Source: Blautia sp.
GTDB lineage: Bacteria > Bacillota > Clostridia > Lachnospirales > Lachnospiraceae
Direction of reading: 5' to 3'
Assembly (NCBI GenBank): GCA_029257775.1
Contig: JARIAQ010000046.1
Coordinates: 1 to 36,606 of the forward strand
DNA: 36,606 bases
The notes under the pieces are model-generated. The model was not told the origin of the DNA. It was given only the letters and a program-made list of their open reading frames with translations, and searched no databases. Made by a program: the position numbers and the translations under genes. Below are positions 1 to 7,466 of the stretch, piece by piece. Within the stretch, counting starts at the first letter, position 1; each line of letters opens with the position of its first letter.

Positions 1-77
1 TTAGCTTTGCTGTAAAATAAATGTTGTATTATGGGTGAAATTGATGGGATATTTATGTCTTTTATCGAAATTCCCAT
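1..77 (-). CDS. possible N-terminus of the gene after miaB (mutS-like?), partial
   Basis: After the miaB stop, an ATG at 77 opens a frame that stays open to the window edge (25 codons). It contains a PIIQH...K stretch that loosely resembles the start of MutS (P-M-M-x-Q-x-L-x-x-K). In many Clostridia mutS follows miaB, which is known context and not something shown here. No convincing ribosome binding site precedes the ATG, and the N-terminal ten residues do not look like MutS, so this could be chance. Confidence 0.22.
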   Translation of the reverse strand, partial: MGISIKDINIPSISPIIQHLFYSKA

Positions 78-85
78 GTTAATTT

Positions 86-1561
86 TTATTCTACTTTCGT
101 TCCCATATAATAAAAGCCGCGACATTCATCTAAACGTACCTGGCAAAGCTGTCCGATTAAAGAAGGATCTCCTTCAAAATGAACCAGCAGATTGTTGGAA
201 AGACGTCCTGTCATCAGGTGCTTATCCTGACTGTTCTGTTCCTCTACCAGAACTTCCATAACTTTTCCAGTATCTCTTGCAGACATTTCTCTACCAATGG
301 TCTGTACCTTTTCCAAAAGGCGGTTAAAACGATCTTTTACCACATCTTCTGGAATTTGATTTTCCATAACTGCAGCAGGTGTACCAGTACGTTTAGAGTA
401 GATAAAAGTAAAGGCACTGTCATAGCGAACTTTTTCTACTACGTCAACAGTCTCAAGAAAATCTTCTTCTGTTTCACCTGGAAATCCTACAATAATATCA
501 GTAGTAAGAGAAATATCTGGAATGGCTGTTCTGATTTTCTCTACCAGATTTAAATATTTTTCTTTATCATATCTGCGATTCATTTTCTGCAGAATGTCAC
601 TGCTTCCAGATTGTAAAGGAAGGTGCAGATGTTTACAGATTTTCTTGCTATTTTTCATAACTTCAATTAGCTCGTCTGATAAGTCCTTTGGATGAGAAGT
701 CATAAATCGGATTCTCTCTAAACCTTCGATTTTCTCAATTTCTGTGAGAAGCTGAGCAAATGTCATAGGCTCTTCCAAATTCTTTCCATAGGAGTTTACA
801 TTCTGCCCCAAAAGCATAACTTCTACTACCCCGTCTTTTACCAAACGTTCAATTTCTCTTACAATATCTTTTGGATTTCTACTGCGCTCTCTTCCACGCA
901 CATAAGGTACAATACAATAACTGCAGAAATTATTACAGCCAAACATAATATTTACCCCGGATTTGAAAGGATATTTTCTCTCTACAGGAAGATCCTCCAC
1001 GATTTTATCTGTATCTTTCCAAATATCAATAATCATACGTTTAGAGAGCAGAGAGGAAACTACCAGCTCTGCAAACTTATAAATATTATGTGTTCCGAAA
1101 ATTAGATTGACAAAGGAATAGCTCTTTTTCAGCTTTTCTACTACTTGAGGTTCTTGCATCATACATCCGCACAATCCAATCATCATGTGAGGGTTTTTCT
1201 TTTTTAAGCTGTGCAGATAACCTAGACGTCCGTATACACGAAGATTCGCGTTTTCTCTTACGGTACAAGTATTATAGATTACAAAATCCGCATTTTCATC
1301 GGCAACTTCCACATATCCTATACGTTCTAAAATTCCTACCAACTTTTCAGAATCTCTTGCATTCATCTGGCAGCCGAAAGTTGTAATATTGGCAGTAAGC
1401 GGTCTTCCCAGTTTTTCAGACTGTTCTTTTACAAGTTGACGCGCTTTTTTCATAAACCAATACTGACGTTGAGGCTCTTCCACAGGAGCTTCCTGATTTA
1501 AATCCATTGCATCAATTATTTTTTCTATATCATCATTAAATAAAAGTGTTGTATTTTCCAT
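86..1561 (-). CDS. miaB: tRNA-2-methylthio-N6-dimethylallyladenosine synthase MiaB
   Basis: Radical SAM methylthiotransferase that adds a methylthio group to i6A37 of tRNAs reading UNN codons. Visible domains: the UPF0004 N-terminal domain with its three cluster cysteines (about residues 64, 99 and 133), the radical SAM motif CNNFCSYC (about 209-216), and a C-terminal TRAM domain. About 55 residues precede the first domain, as is common in clostridial MiaB. I chose the ATG at 1561 over the ATG at 1570: AAAGGA sits about 7-8 nt before the former but touches the latter. The gene starts 12 nt after the folate cyclo-ligase stop, so it is probably cotranscribed with it. Length (491 aa) fits the family. 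A sister enzyme (MtaB, or RimO for protein) is much less likely given the overall match. Confidence 0.95.
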   Translation of the reverse strand: MENTTLLFNDDIEKIIDAMDLNQEAPVEEPQRQYWFMKKARQLVKEQSEKLGRPLTANITTFGCQMNARDSEKLVGILERIGYVEVADENADFVIYNTCTVRENANLRVYGRLGYLHSLKKKNPHMMIGLCGCMMQEPQVVEKLKKSYSFVNLIFGTHNIYKFAELVVSSLLSKRMIIDIWKDTDKIVEDLPVERKYPFKSGVNIMFGCNNFCSYCIVPYVRGRERSRNPKDIVREIERLVKDGVVEVMLLGQNVNSYGKNLEEPMTFAQLLTEIEKIEGLERIRFMTSHPKDLSDELIEVMKNSKKICKHLHLPLQSGSSDILQKMNRRYDKEKYLNLVEKIRTAIPDISLTTDIIVGFPGETEEDFLETVDVVEKVRYDSAFTFIYSKRTGTPAAVMENQIPEDVVKDRFNRLLEKVQTIGREMSARDTGKVMEVLVEEQNSQDKHLMTGRLSNNLLVHFEGDPSLIGQLCQVRLDECRGFYYMGTKVE

Positions 1562-1573
1562 TGGCTTCATCCT

Positions 1574-2125
1574 TTAATTAATTATTCTTGTTTCTGTAAT
1601 AACTTTATCCGGGAAAATATCCGTATCTTCCGCAGGGACTTCCTCCACAATTTGAAACTCAAATGCTACTGCTACTGTTTTGTGTTTTCTATGTACGGAT
1701 AAATAACGGTCGTAAAATCCCTGACCATAGCCAGCTCTGTGACGATTCTCATCAAAGGCAACACCAGGGACAATTAAAAATGCATCTTCTTCTGCTGCTT
1801 CTTCCCCCCATGCTGGCTCCGGTATCTGGAAATACCCTGGTTCTAATTGATCAAAGCTCTCCAGATAATAATATTTCATTTCATGAGCACCGGTTACTTT
1901 TGGAACTGCCACACGTTTTCCTGCTTTCCAAGCTGCTTCAATCATTCCCCTTGTGATTACTTCTTTGTTGTAATCTACATAAGCGTAAATACAATGTGCT
2001 TCTTGAAATTCAGGAAGGGAGATTAATGTTTTACAGATTTTTTCACTATATTGTACAGCTTCTTTTTGTGTAAATTCTTTACGTTTTCCAAAAATGTATT
2101 TTCTAATTTCCTTTTTTTCTACCAT
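1574..2125 (-). CDS. 5-formyltetrahydrofolate cyclo-ligase
   Basis: Converts 5-formyl-THF to 5,10-methenyl-THF with ATP, recovering a storage or inhibitory folate in the cytoplasm. The 183-aa length fits the family. The N-terminal K-x-x-x-R-K basic region and the C-terminal nucleotide-binding motif (GYGQGFYDRYL, about residues 134-144) are both clear, with the DIFPD strand near the end. I use the ATG at 2125 (MVEKKE) because AGGTGA lies about 5 nt upstream; a GTG three codons earlier overlaps that site. The start overlaps the end of the DUF896 gene by 23 nt, indicating translational coupling. Confidence 0.92.
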   Translation of the reverse strand: MVEKKEIRKYIFGKRKEFTQKEAVQYSEKICKTLISLPEFQEAHCIYAYVDYNKEVITRGMIEAAWKAGKRVAVPKVTGAHEMKYYYLESFDQLEPGYFQIPEPAWGEEAAEEDAFLIVPGVAFDENRHRAGYGQGFYDRYLSVHRKHKTVAVAFEFQIVEEVPAEDTDIFPDKVITETRIIN

Positions 2126-2324
2126 ATTTCTCACCTAAATTGATAATCGTTCCATCTTTTTCTTGAATGTCAATATTATCTAATTGTGCACGCATATTCA
2201 TACGGATTGCAGCAATATACTCTGCACGCAGTTTTCTCTGTTCTTCTTTTTCTTCCGGAGTCAGACCTTCTCCTTTTGATTTTCTTGCTAATTCATTAAT
2301 ACGATTAATGGTATTTTGATCCAT
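2103..2324 (-). CDS. DUF896 family small cytoplasmic protein (YnzC-like)
   Basis: A 73-aa protein with the DUF896 signature: N-terminal INRINELARKSK, then GLTPEEKEEQ and LRxEYIAAIR, forming a helical hairpin. Family members such as YnzC of Bacillus are small cytoplasmic proteins of unclear function, some under stress or SOS control; nothing visible here indicates that control. It lies 24 nt after proB and overlaps the folate cyclo-ligase start, so it belongs to the proB-to-miaB transcription unit. Confidence 0.85.
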   Translation of the reverse strand: MDQNTINRINELARKSKGEGLTPEEKEEQRKLRAEYIAAIRMNMRAQLDNIDIQEKDGTIINLGEKYGRKKGN

Positions 2325-2348
2325 AGTTCTTATTCCTCTCCTTTGTTT

Positions 2349-3203
2349 CTATAAATTTTCAAATATTTCTTGTAAAATATGGGGTTCTTTTTTATCAGAG
2401 AGAAAAAGCGTTCCATACTTTCTACCTTGCATGATTTTATGTATGACATGAAAGTCTGCTCCATTAGCAATAACCATGTCAGCACCTGCACTGGTTGCGA
2501 TTCGAGCAGCAGAAAGCTTTGTCGCCATTCCCCCTGTTCCCACACCGCTTCCTGTGGAATCTTTTCCCATCTCCATTAAATGATCATCCAATTTTTCCAC
2601 CACATCAATAAATGTTGCATTTGGATTAATATTGGGATCATCTGTAAACAGCCCGTCAATGTCAGATAAAAGAATAAGCATATCCGCATTTACCAAAGCT
2701 GCAACTAAAGCCGATAGAGTATCATTGTCACCAAAAGTATTGACAAACTCAATTTCATCGGTAGAAACAGTATCATTTTCATTTACAACTGGAATGGTTC
2801 CCATATCCAGAAGACTCTGAAAGGTGTTTCGGGCATTATCTCTGGTAGTATGATTTACCATAGTATATTTCGTAATCAGCACCTGTGCTGCTGTCTGACT
2901 GTATTCTGCAAACAGTTTCTGATAAATCATCATAAGTCTGGCCTGTCCTATGGCTGCACATGCCTGTTTTTCAGAGAGGCGAGATGGTTTCTCCTGTATT
3001 CCCATAGCAGCGCGTCCTACGGCAATAGCACCAGAAGACACCACAATAACTTCTTTCCCCTGATTGTGTAAATCTGCCAGCTCCCGAACCAGTATTTCCA
3101 GTTTAATTAAATCTAATCGTCCTGTTTCTTTATGCGTCAGTGACGAAGAACCGATTTTAATTACAATTCTCTTTTTGTCTTTTAATTTTTCTCTGATATT
3201 CAT
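2349..3203 (-). CDS. proB: glutamate 5-kinase, short form without PUA domain
   Basis: Phosphorylates glutamate to gamma-glutamyl phosphate, the first step of proline synthesis. The amino-acid-kinase fold is evident: IKIGSSSL near the N-terminus, VSSGAIAVG (about 54-62), the VNENDTV substrate motif (about 141) and the ATP-binding segment around GTGGMATKL (about 222). At 284 aa it ends after the kinase domain and lacks the C-terminal PUA domain of the roughly 370-aa enterobacterial enzyme. I use the ATG at 3203 (MNIREK) since GAAGG lies 7 nt upstream; an in-frame ATG seven codons earlier has no such site. No proA is adjacent, unlike the usual proBA pair. A promoter candidate precedes it (3239-3267). 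Confidence 0.93.
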   Translation of the reverse strand: MNIREKLKDKKRIVIKIGSSSLTHKETGRLDLIKLEILVRELADLHNQGKEVIVVSSGAIAVGRAAMGIQEKPSRLSEKQACAAIGQARLMMIYQKLFAEYSQTAAQVLITKYTMVNHTTRDNARNTFQSLLDMGTIPVVNENDTVSTDEIEFVNTFGDNDTLSALVAALVNADMLILLSDIDGLFTDDPNINPNATFIDVVEKLDDHLMEMGKDSTGSGVGTGGMATKLSAARIATSAGADMVIANGADFHVIHKIMQGRKYGTLFLSDKKEPHILQEIFENL

Positions 3204-3238
3204 GTATTTTCCTTCTTTGGTCATTTTTACATCATTTT

Positions 3239-3267
3239 ATATTACACTATTTTTGTCTATAAGTCCA
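3239..3267 (-). promoter_or_regulatory. putative housekeeping promoter for proB
   Basis: On the minus strand TGGACT (3262-3267) and TAATAT (3239-3244) are separated by 17 bp, a fair vegetative sigma factor match upstream of proB. Confidence 0.45.
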
Positions 3268-3287
3268 GACAGGGATTCTGATCGATT

Positions 3288-3761
3288 TCAACTAGAATAA
3301 TTTTCCAAAAAATTATAAAGTTCATCAATAGTTTCAATCTGTTTTCCCAGTAAAACTTCACTTTGAAGTTCTTTTGGTAAACTTTCTAAAGGAATATCAG
3401 TGTATTCAAAAACTTGATTATCAGAGTTTCCATACACAACAATATAACCATCCTCTACATAAAGCTTATAACCTTTTTCTTTTAAGTCGGATTCTTCTTG
3501 GCGAAAAACTACTTTATCCGCTCCATAGGAACTGATTTTAAAAGACTCTTTCTCTAATATTCCATTTTTATAATGTTCCAGAATAAAAGTCTTATTTTTA
3601 TTATTTATGGGCACAGAAACCTGCTGTTTCATAGAGGTATCGGTCTTTTCCAGAACATAAATCCGCTCTTTTAAATCAGAAATTTGATAAGTAACGAGAA
3701 AACATACACTAAAAAAAATTACAACGAAAAAACAGCCGATACCACAGATTATTCTTTTCAT
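3288..3761 (-). CDS. BofC C-terminal-domain-like membrane-anchored sporulation protein
   Basis: A 157-aa protein with one N-terminal membrane or signal segment (about residues 4-24), a short helix, and a C-terminal domain ending in a pattern I associate with the BofC C-terminal domain: DGYIVVY, then EYTDIPLESLP and ELYNFLENYSS. BofC of Bacillus is a forespore protein that restrains the SpoIVB protease in the sigma-K checkpoint; that function is inferred here from family resemblance. The upstream interval carries a very good sigma-G-type promoter match (3792-3823), which fits forespore expression. AGGAGG lies 9 nt before the ATG. It sits between proB and ybeY but is probably its own transcription unit. 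Confidence 0.6.
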   Translation of the reverse strand: MKRIICGIGCFFVVIFFSVCFLVTYQISDLKERIYVLEKTDTSMKQQVSVPINNKNKTFILEHYKNGILEKESFKISSYGADKVVFRQEESDLKEKGYKLYVEDGYIVVYGNSDNQVFEYTDIPLESLPKELQSEVLLGKQIETIDELYNFLENYSS

Positions 3762-3791
3762 TCATAAGAACCTCCTTATTTTTGAATATAT

Positions 3792-3823
3792 ATAGTATCG
3801 GCTGATTTTTTTCGTTCTATTCA
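3792..3823 (-). promoter_or_regulatory. putative sigma-G (forespore) promoter for the BofC-like gene
   Basis: On the minus strand, TGAATA (3818-3823) and GATACTAT (3792-3799) are 18 bp apart. Against the Bacillus sigma-G consensus YGHATR-N17/18-CAHWHTAH only the first base of the -10 box differs. It lies directly upstream of a gene whose family is forespore-expressed. Confidence 0.55.
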
Positions 3824-3826
3824 CTT

Positions 3827-4324
3827 TTACAAACGTGTAATTCCAAGATTTGACAGAATTTCTTCCTGTTTTCTTTCCATCTCTTTTGCTTCTTCAGGCT
3901 CCATGTGATCATATCCCATAAGATGTAACATACTATGAGCAACTAAAAAGGCAAATTCCCGTATCTGCCCATGTCCATAGTTCTCCGCTTGCTCCTGCAT
4001 TCTAGGAATACAAATCATAATATCTCCCAAAATCAACTCTCCACTTTCTGGATGGAAGCAAGTATCATCTGCTTCCGCAAAAGAAAAATCTGCCGGAGTT
4101 GTAAAATCCAACATGGGAAAAGACAGCACATCTGTAATACGATCTATATTGCGAAACTCTTTATTCGTCTGTTGAATTTCTTCATTACCAGTTAAAACAA
4201 GATTCACTTCTGTTTCATAGGGACAGCCTTCATAGTCAAGAGCTGCTACCATTACTTTTTTTGCTAGTTCTTCATAATCAAAATCTAGATTTCCTTCATA
4301 TTCCATTTCCAGATTAAGTGTCAT
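3827..4324 (-). CDS. ybeY: endoribonuclease YbeY, rRNA maturation factor
   Basis: Single-strand metallo-endoribonuclease involved in 16S rRNA 3' processing and 70S quality control. The zinc motif H-x3-H-x5-H is present as HSMLHLMGYDH near residue 130, preceded by the ITDVLSFP strand that is also typical. Length of 165 aa is normal. The ATG overlaps the TGA of phoH (ATGA, 4321-4324), so the two are translationally coupled. The order yqfC-yqfD-phoH-ybeY is conserved in spore-forming Firmicutes; the pgpH (yqfF) gene that often lies between phoH and ybeY is absent here. Confidence 0.95.
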   Translation of the reverse strand: MTLNLEMEYEGNLDFDYEELAKKVMVAALDYEGCPYETEVNLVLTGNEEIQQTNKEFRNIDRITDVLSFPMLDFTTPADFSFAEADDTCFHPESGELILGDIMICIPRMQEQAENYGHGQIREFAFLVAHSMLHLMGYDHMEPEEAKEMERKQEEILSNLGITRL

Positions 4325-5334
4325 CGTTCTTTTCTCCTATCCTTGTGAGCTTTTTTTTCTCTTTTTTCGTTTCCTTCCTTTTTCTCATAGGCGTCATAAG
4401 CCTGAACAATTTTCTGCACCAACGGATGACGTACCACATCTTTATTGGTCAATTCACAAAAGGCAATATCCTCTACCTTTTTCAGTACACGCAGGGCAAC
4501 GTCTAATCCTGATTTTGTACCAGACGGCAAATCCTTTTGGGAAAGGTCTCCAGTTACAATAACTTTTGAACCAAATCCAATACGCGTAAGGAACATTTTC
4601 ATCTGGGCCGGTGTTGTATTTTGTGCTTCATCTAAAATAATGAAAGCATTATCTAATGTTCGCCCTCTCATATAAGCAAGGGGTGCCACTTCAATTAATC
4701 CCTTTTCCATGTTTTTAGCAAAACTTTCCGCTCCCATAATCTCATAAAGAGCATCATAAAGAGGACGAAGATAAGGGTCAATTTTACTTTGCAAGTCACC
4801 CGGCAGGAATCCAAGTTTTTCTCCTGCCTCAATCGCAGGCCTTGTTAAAATAATTCTCCCCACTTCATCGTTTTTAAATGCAGTAATTGCCATGGCCATG
4901 GCAAGATATGTTTTTCCTGTTCCTGCAGGTCCCAGACCAAATACAATCATTTTTTTCCTTATTGCATCAATATAGGATTTTTGTCCCAAAGTCTTTGGTT
5001 TGATAGGACGTCCATTTAAGGTGTGACAAATACACTCTTTATCAATTTCTGTAATTACAGAAGTTTTTTCTTCGGCAGCAAGAGCTAGTGCGTAATTTAC
5101 ATTTTGTTGGGTGATTGTATTTCCTCTCTGAGACAATGCAAGAAATTCCCGTATGATTTTTACTGCCTGCTGACAGGCTGTCATAGGACCTAAAATACGA
5201 AGCTGACCATCTCTTGAAATCACAGTAACACCTAATGTTTTTTCAATCTTTTTTATATGTTCATCAAACTGTCCGAACACATTTCTTTCATGCTCGGCAG
5301 GCAATTCTAATTTTTCTTCACAAATATTACTCAT
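4321..5334 (-). CDS. phoH: PhoH-like P-loop ATPase
   Basis: Cytoplasmic P-loop NTPase of the PhoH family, linked to RNA metabolism in Firmicutes and usually encoded next to ybeY. The Walker A motif GPAGTGKT (about residue 137), the ILTRPAIEAGEKLGFLPG block, the Walker B IILDEAQN and VTGDLSQ are all present, with a KH-like N-terminal part (about 1-100). The C-terminal tail is highly basic. I list the ATG at 5334, which overlaps the yqfD stop. A TTG at 5343 lies closer to an AAGGA site and is a real alternative, adding three residues. Confidence 0.92.
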   Translation of the reverse strand: MSNICEEKLELPAEHERNVFGQFDEHIKKIEKTLGVTVISRDGQLRILGPMTACQQAVKIIREFLALSQRGNTITQQNVNYALALAAEEKTSVITEIDKECICHTLNGRPIKPKTLGQKSYIDAIRKKMIVFGLGPAGTGKTYLAMAMAITAFKNDEVGRIILTRPAIEAGEKLGFLPGDLQSKIDPYLRPLYDALYEIMGAESFAKNMEKGLIEVAPLAYMRGRTLDNAFIILDEAQNTTPAQMKMFLTRIGFGSKVIVTGDLSQKDLPSGTKSGLDVALRVLKKVEDIAFCELTNKDVVRHPLVQKIVQAYDAYEKKEGNEKREKKAHKDRRKER

Positions 5335-6556
5335 TAACGTCAAAATTCCTTTCTGTATGTTGCGGAAGAATGTCTGTAGGAACTTTTTTCCCTACTTTTT
5401 CCACAGCCAAAAGTGTTCCACTAGCTGTACAGACATTTTTTTGTATATTTATTTTAACATGATTTTGAGATATTTGAACCCCTTTTTCTTCTAAATTTTT
5501 TATAAGCACATTCAACTGATACAATGCTTTTTCTTTTGCCTCTTTTTCCGTATAAATAGTCTTCTGTGATTTATATTCATAATCTGTACTAATCCCATAG
5601 AAAAGAGGTAGTTTAAAATTTTCTGTTAACCTAAATTGTTTTAAACTTGTGGTAGTATCAAAAGTTTCCCAAGATGGCTTTCTTTTAAAATCAAAATAAT
5701 AGTCTCCTATTTGTAGAAGATATCCTCTTTTTTGGGCACCTGTATAAACAGGCTTTTGATAAATCATAGAGAACTGTTGAAAATATTCCAACGGATATTC
5801 CACATAAATATCCGCATCTGCATCGGTATATGCATATTTTTCTACTTCTTTGCTGTCATTTAAAATATCCAAACGACCACTTACTAAAATTTCCCCCTGT
5901 TTACAACAATCTCCCGTTTTCTTCAGAGGTGTGCCTTTTCTGGTAATCATAGAAACAATTTCTCCTGTTTTATTTGATACCAAATCATAGGCTCCTTTTT
6001 GTGGTGTACTTTCCCTGTAAATATTGTCATTTTCCTTAACCTCCAAAAAAAGACGACTTCCTGTAATTTTCGCAGAAACCCAAGTAATATTAGGAAATTC
6101 TCCGCGCAACTTTTCTGCAATCAACGAACAATCTAGGTCTTTTTTTAATGATCCATGACGCACATCAATTTTCTCTAAATAACCAAGAATACTTTGAGTA
6201 CTGTTATGTATGTTTCCTTCCACATGAATATTCCATATATAATTAGATAGAAAAAACATAATCAGAAAACTCATAAAAATACCGATGAAAAATGCCTTCC
6301 TCTTTTTATTTCGATAAAAAAAGAAAGGCAATCCATATTTACCTATAATCAGAATTCTTGTGCCTGTTTTTTTACAAATATTTTTCAAACGAAAGAAGTC
6401 TTTAATGCTTAAATTCATTTCGTAGACTCCATTTTTATGAACTAAATTCCATAAAATAATTTTATGATAAGCACATAAATTCAAAAAACGTTCTGGACTT
6501 TGGGTACACGCTTTTATGCGTACATATCCCTTTCCATAATAATTCCAATGCTGCAC
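5327..6556 (-). CDS. yqfD: sporulation protein YqfD
   Basis: Membrane sporulation protein of the YqfD family, made in the mother cell in Bacillus. Features: an N-terminal cytoplasmic region of about 90 residues, one strong membrane segment (about 91-112, FFIGIFMSFLIMFFLSNYIW), and a long extracytoplasmic part with the typical KTGEIVSMITRKGTPL block. The start is a GTG at 6556, fixed by GGAGG spaced 7 nt; no ATG fits. The end overlaps phoH. YqfD is needed for efficient sporulation in Bacillus; its molecular role is not known. Length (409 aa) is typical. Confidence 0.92.
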   Translation of the reverse strand: MQHWNYYGKGYVRIKACTQSPERFLNLCAYHKIILWNLVHKNGVYEMNLSIKDFFRLKNICKKTGTRILIIGKYGLPFFFYRNKKRKAFFIGIFMSFLIMFFLSNYIWNIHVEGNIHNSTQSILGYLEKIDVRHGSLKKDLDCSLIAEKLRGEFPNITWVSAKITGSRLFLEVKENDNIYRESTPQKGAYDLVSNKTGEIVSMITRKGTPLKKTGDCCKQGEILVSGRLDILNDSKEVEKYAYTDADADIYVEYPLEYFQQFSMIYQKPVYTGAQKRGYLLQIGDYYFDFKRKPSWETFDTTTSLKQFRLTENFKLPLFYGISTDYEYKSQKTIYTEKEAKEKALYQLNVLIKNLEEKGVQISQNHVKINIQKNVCTASGTLLAVEKVGKKVPTDILPQHTERNFDVNE

Positions 6557-6568
6557 ACACTATCCTCC

Positions 6569-6844
6569 TTATAAAAATAAAATTTTACTGATAGTTCCAC
6601 TTATTTTCATTTCTACATCTGTATAATAAAGAATAAGGAGATTTTTTCCCTCAATTTGAATTTTATTTCTTTTCGAAAGAAGTATGATACAAGTATCTTG
6701 ATATTGGCGTATACATTTATAATTTTCAATATACAGTTCTCGAGAACCGGTGAGTGTAAGGACTGCTTCTTTATAAGATAAATCTTTTGGAATTTGTAAG
6801 GAGTCTCCTAATTTCCCTGAAAAATCTCCTAATGTTCTTTTCAC
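6569..6844 (-). CDS. yqfC: sporulation protein YqfC (YabP/YqfC family)
   Basis: A 91-aa protein of the YabP/YqfC family, mother-cell proteins that act in spore-coat or cortex steps. It has the recurring features LSYKEAVLTLTGSRELYIENYK, here about residues 21-42, and a final WTD/KIEGK-like beta pattern ending GTISKILFL. I use the GTG at 6844, which is 6 nt from AGGAGG; the TTG one codon earlier is too close. It lies 12 nt before yqfD and forms the first gene of the yqfC-yqfD-phoH-ybeY run. A possible sigma-E promoter precedes it. Confidence 0.88.
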   Translation of the reverse strand: MKRTLGDFSGKLGDSLQIPKDLSYKEAVLTLTGSRELYIENYKCIRQYQDTCIILLSKRNKIQIEGKNLLILYYTDVEMKISGTISKILFL

Positions 6845-6873
6845 CAAAAGCCTCCTATATAGGTTCTTAATCT

Positions 6874-6902
6874 AATTTATGAAATAAATTTGAAAATCAT
6901 GC
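6874..6902 (-). promoter_or_regulatory. possible sigma-E (mother cell) promoter for yqfC-yqfD
   Basis: GCATGAT (6896-6902) and CATAAATT (6874-6881) lie 14 bp apart on the minus strand, matching 5 of 7 and 7 of 8 positions of the Bacillus sigma-E consensus. yqfD is in the sigma-E regulon in Bacillus. The match is moderate in such AT-rich DNA. Confidence 0.33.
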
Positions 6903-6904
6903 AA

Positions 6905-7441
6905 TTATTTCAAAAAAAGAATACCAAACCATAAAATTTGATTTGCACTTAAAGTAAACTCCATATTATATTTTTCTGCCAGTTCACAGACAATAATTCC
7001 ATGACTCTCTACACAAGGGTGCATTTTTTCTGGAAAACGACAGGGCGCATCCGGATAAGTGCAAACTTCACAGATATCACAAGATTCTGTTGAAAGGGCC
7101 ATACATTCCGTTCCGTTTTTGCGAATAAATTCTTCAATGGCTGCGGTAATCTTTTCATGTTCTTTTCTAGTTTCCAAAGTTTCCTTAAAATTAATTACAT
7201 CCGAAACCTCAGCAATTGTAGAAAATAGAAAACATTCCTTATAAGAAAGGCAGCGCTTTCTACATTCTTCCACTGTACCTACTGCAGGAGGGCAAGCCCA
7301 TGTGGAATGATAGCGTTCACATTCCTTTTCACATATCCAACGTACACGAAAAGAAAATTCAATTTCCTCCGGTTTAAAAAAAGCATATTGATATACAGGA
7401 AACTGACAAATAAATTCTTCTAACTCTTCATGAGAAATCAT
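6905..7441 (-). CDS. DUF2284 cysteine-rich metal-binding protein
   Basis: A 178-aa soluble protein with the DUF2284 pattern: an N-terminal cysteine group (WICEKECERY then STWACPP, about residues 35-51) and a second group (ESCDICEVC then PCRFPEKMHPCVES, about 120-145). These cysteines suggest an iron-sulfur or zinc site; the family's activity is unknown. GGAG spaced 7 nt fixes the ATG at 7441. It follows sbcC by 25 nt and so is probably the third gene of the sbcD-sbcC unit, although no functional link is established. Confidence 0.85.
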   Translation of the reverse strand: MISHEELEEFICQFPVYQYAFFKPEEIEFSFRVRWICEKECERYHSTWACPPAVGTVEECRKRCLSYKECFLFSTIAEVSDVINFKETLETRKEHEKITAAIEEFIRKNGTECMALSTESCDICEVCTYPDAPCRFPEKMHPCVESHGIIVCELAEKYNMEFTLSANQILWFGILFLK

Positions 7442-7466
7442 GTTTTTACTCCTTCTTCTTTTTCTT

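Noticed and set aside
31-261. Plus-strand open frame of 76 codons across the end of miaB
   Set aside because: It lies antisense to the well-supported miaB 3' end and has no family resemblance or ribosome binding site.
2330-2545. Minus-strand 71-codon frame within proB
   Set aside because: It overlaps proB in another frame on the same strand, and proB is clearly the real gene.
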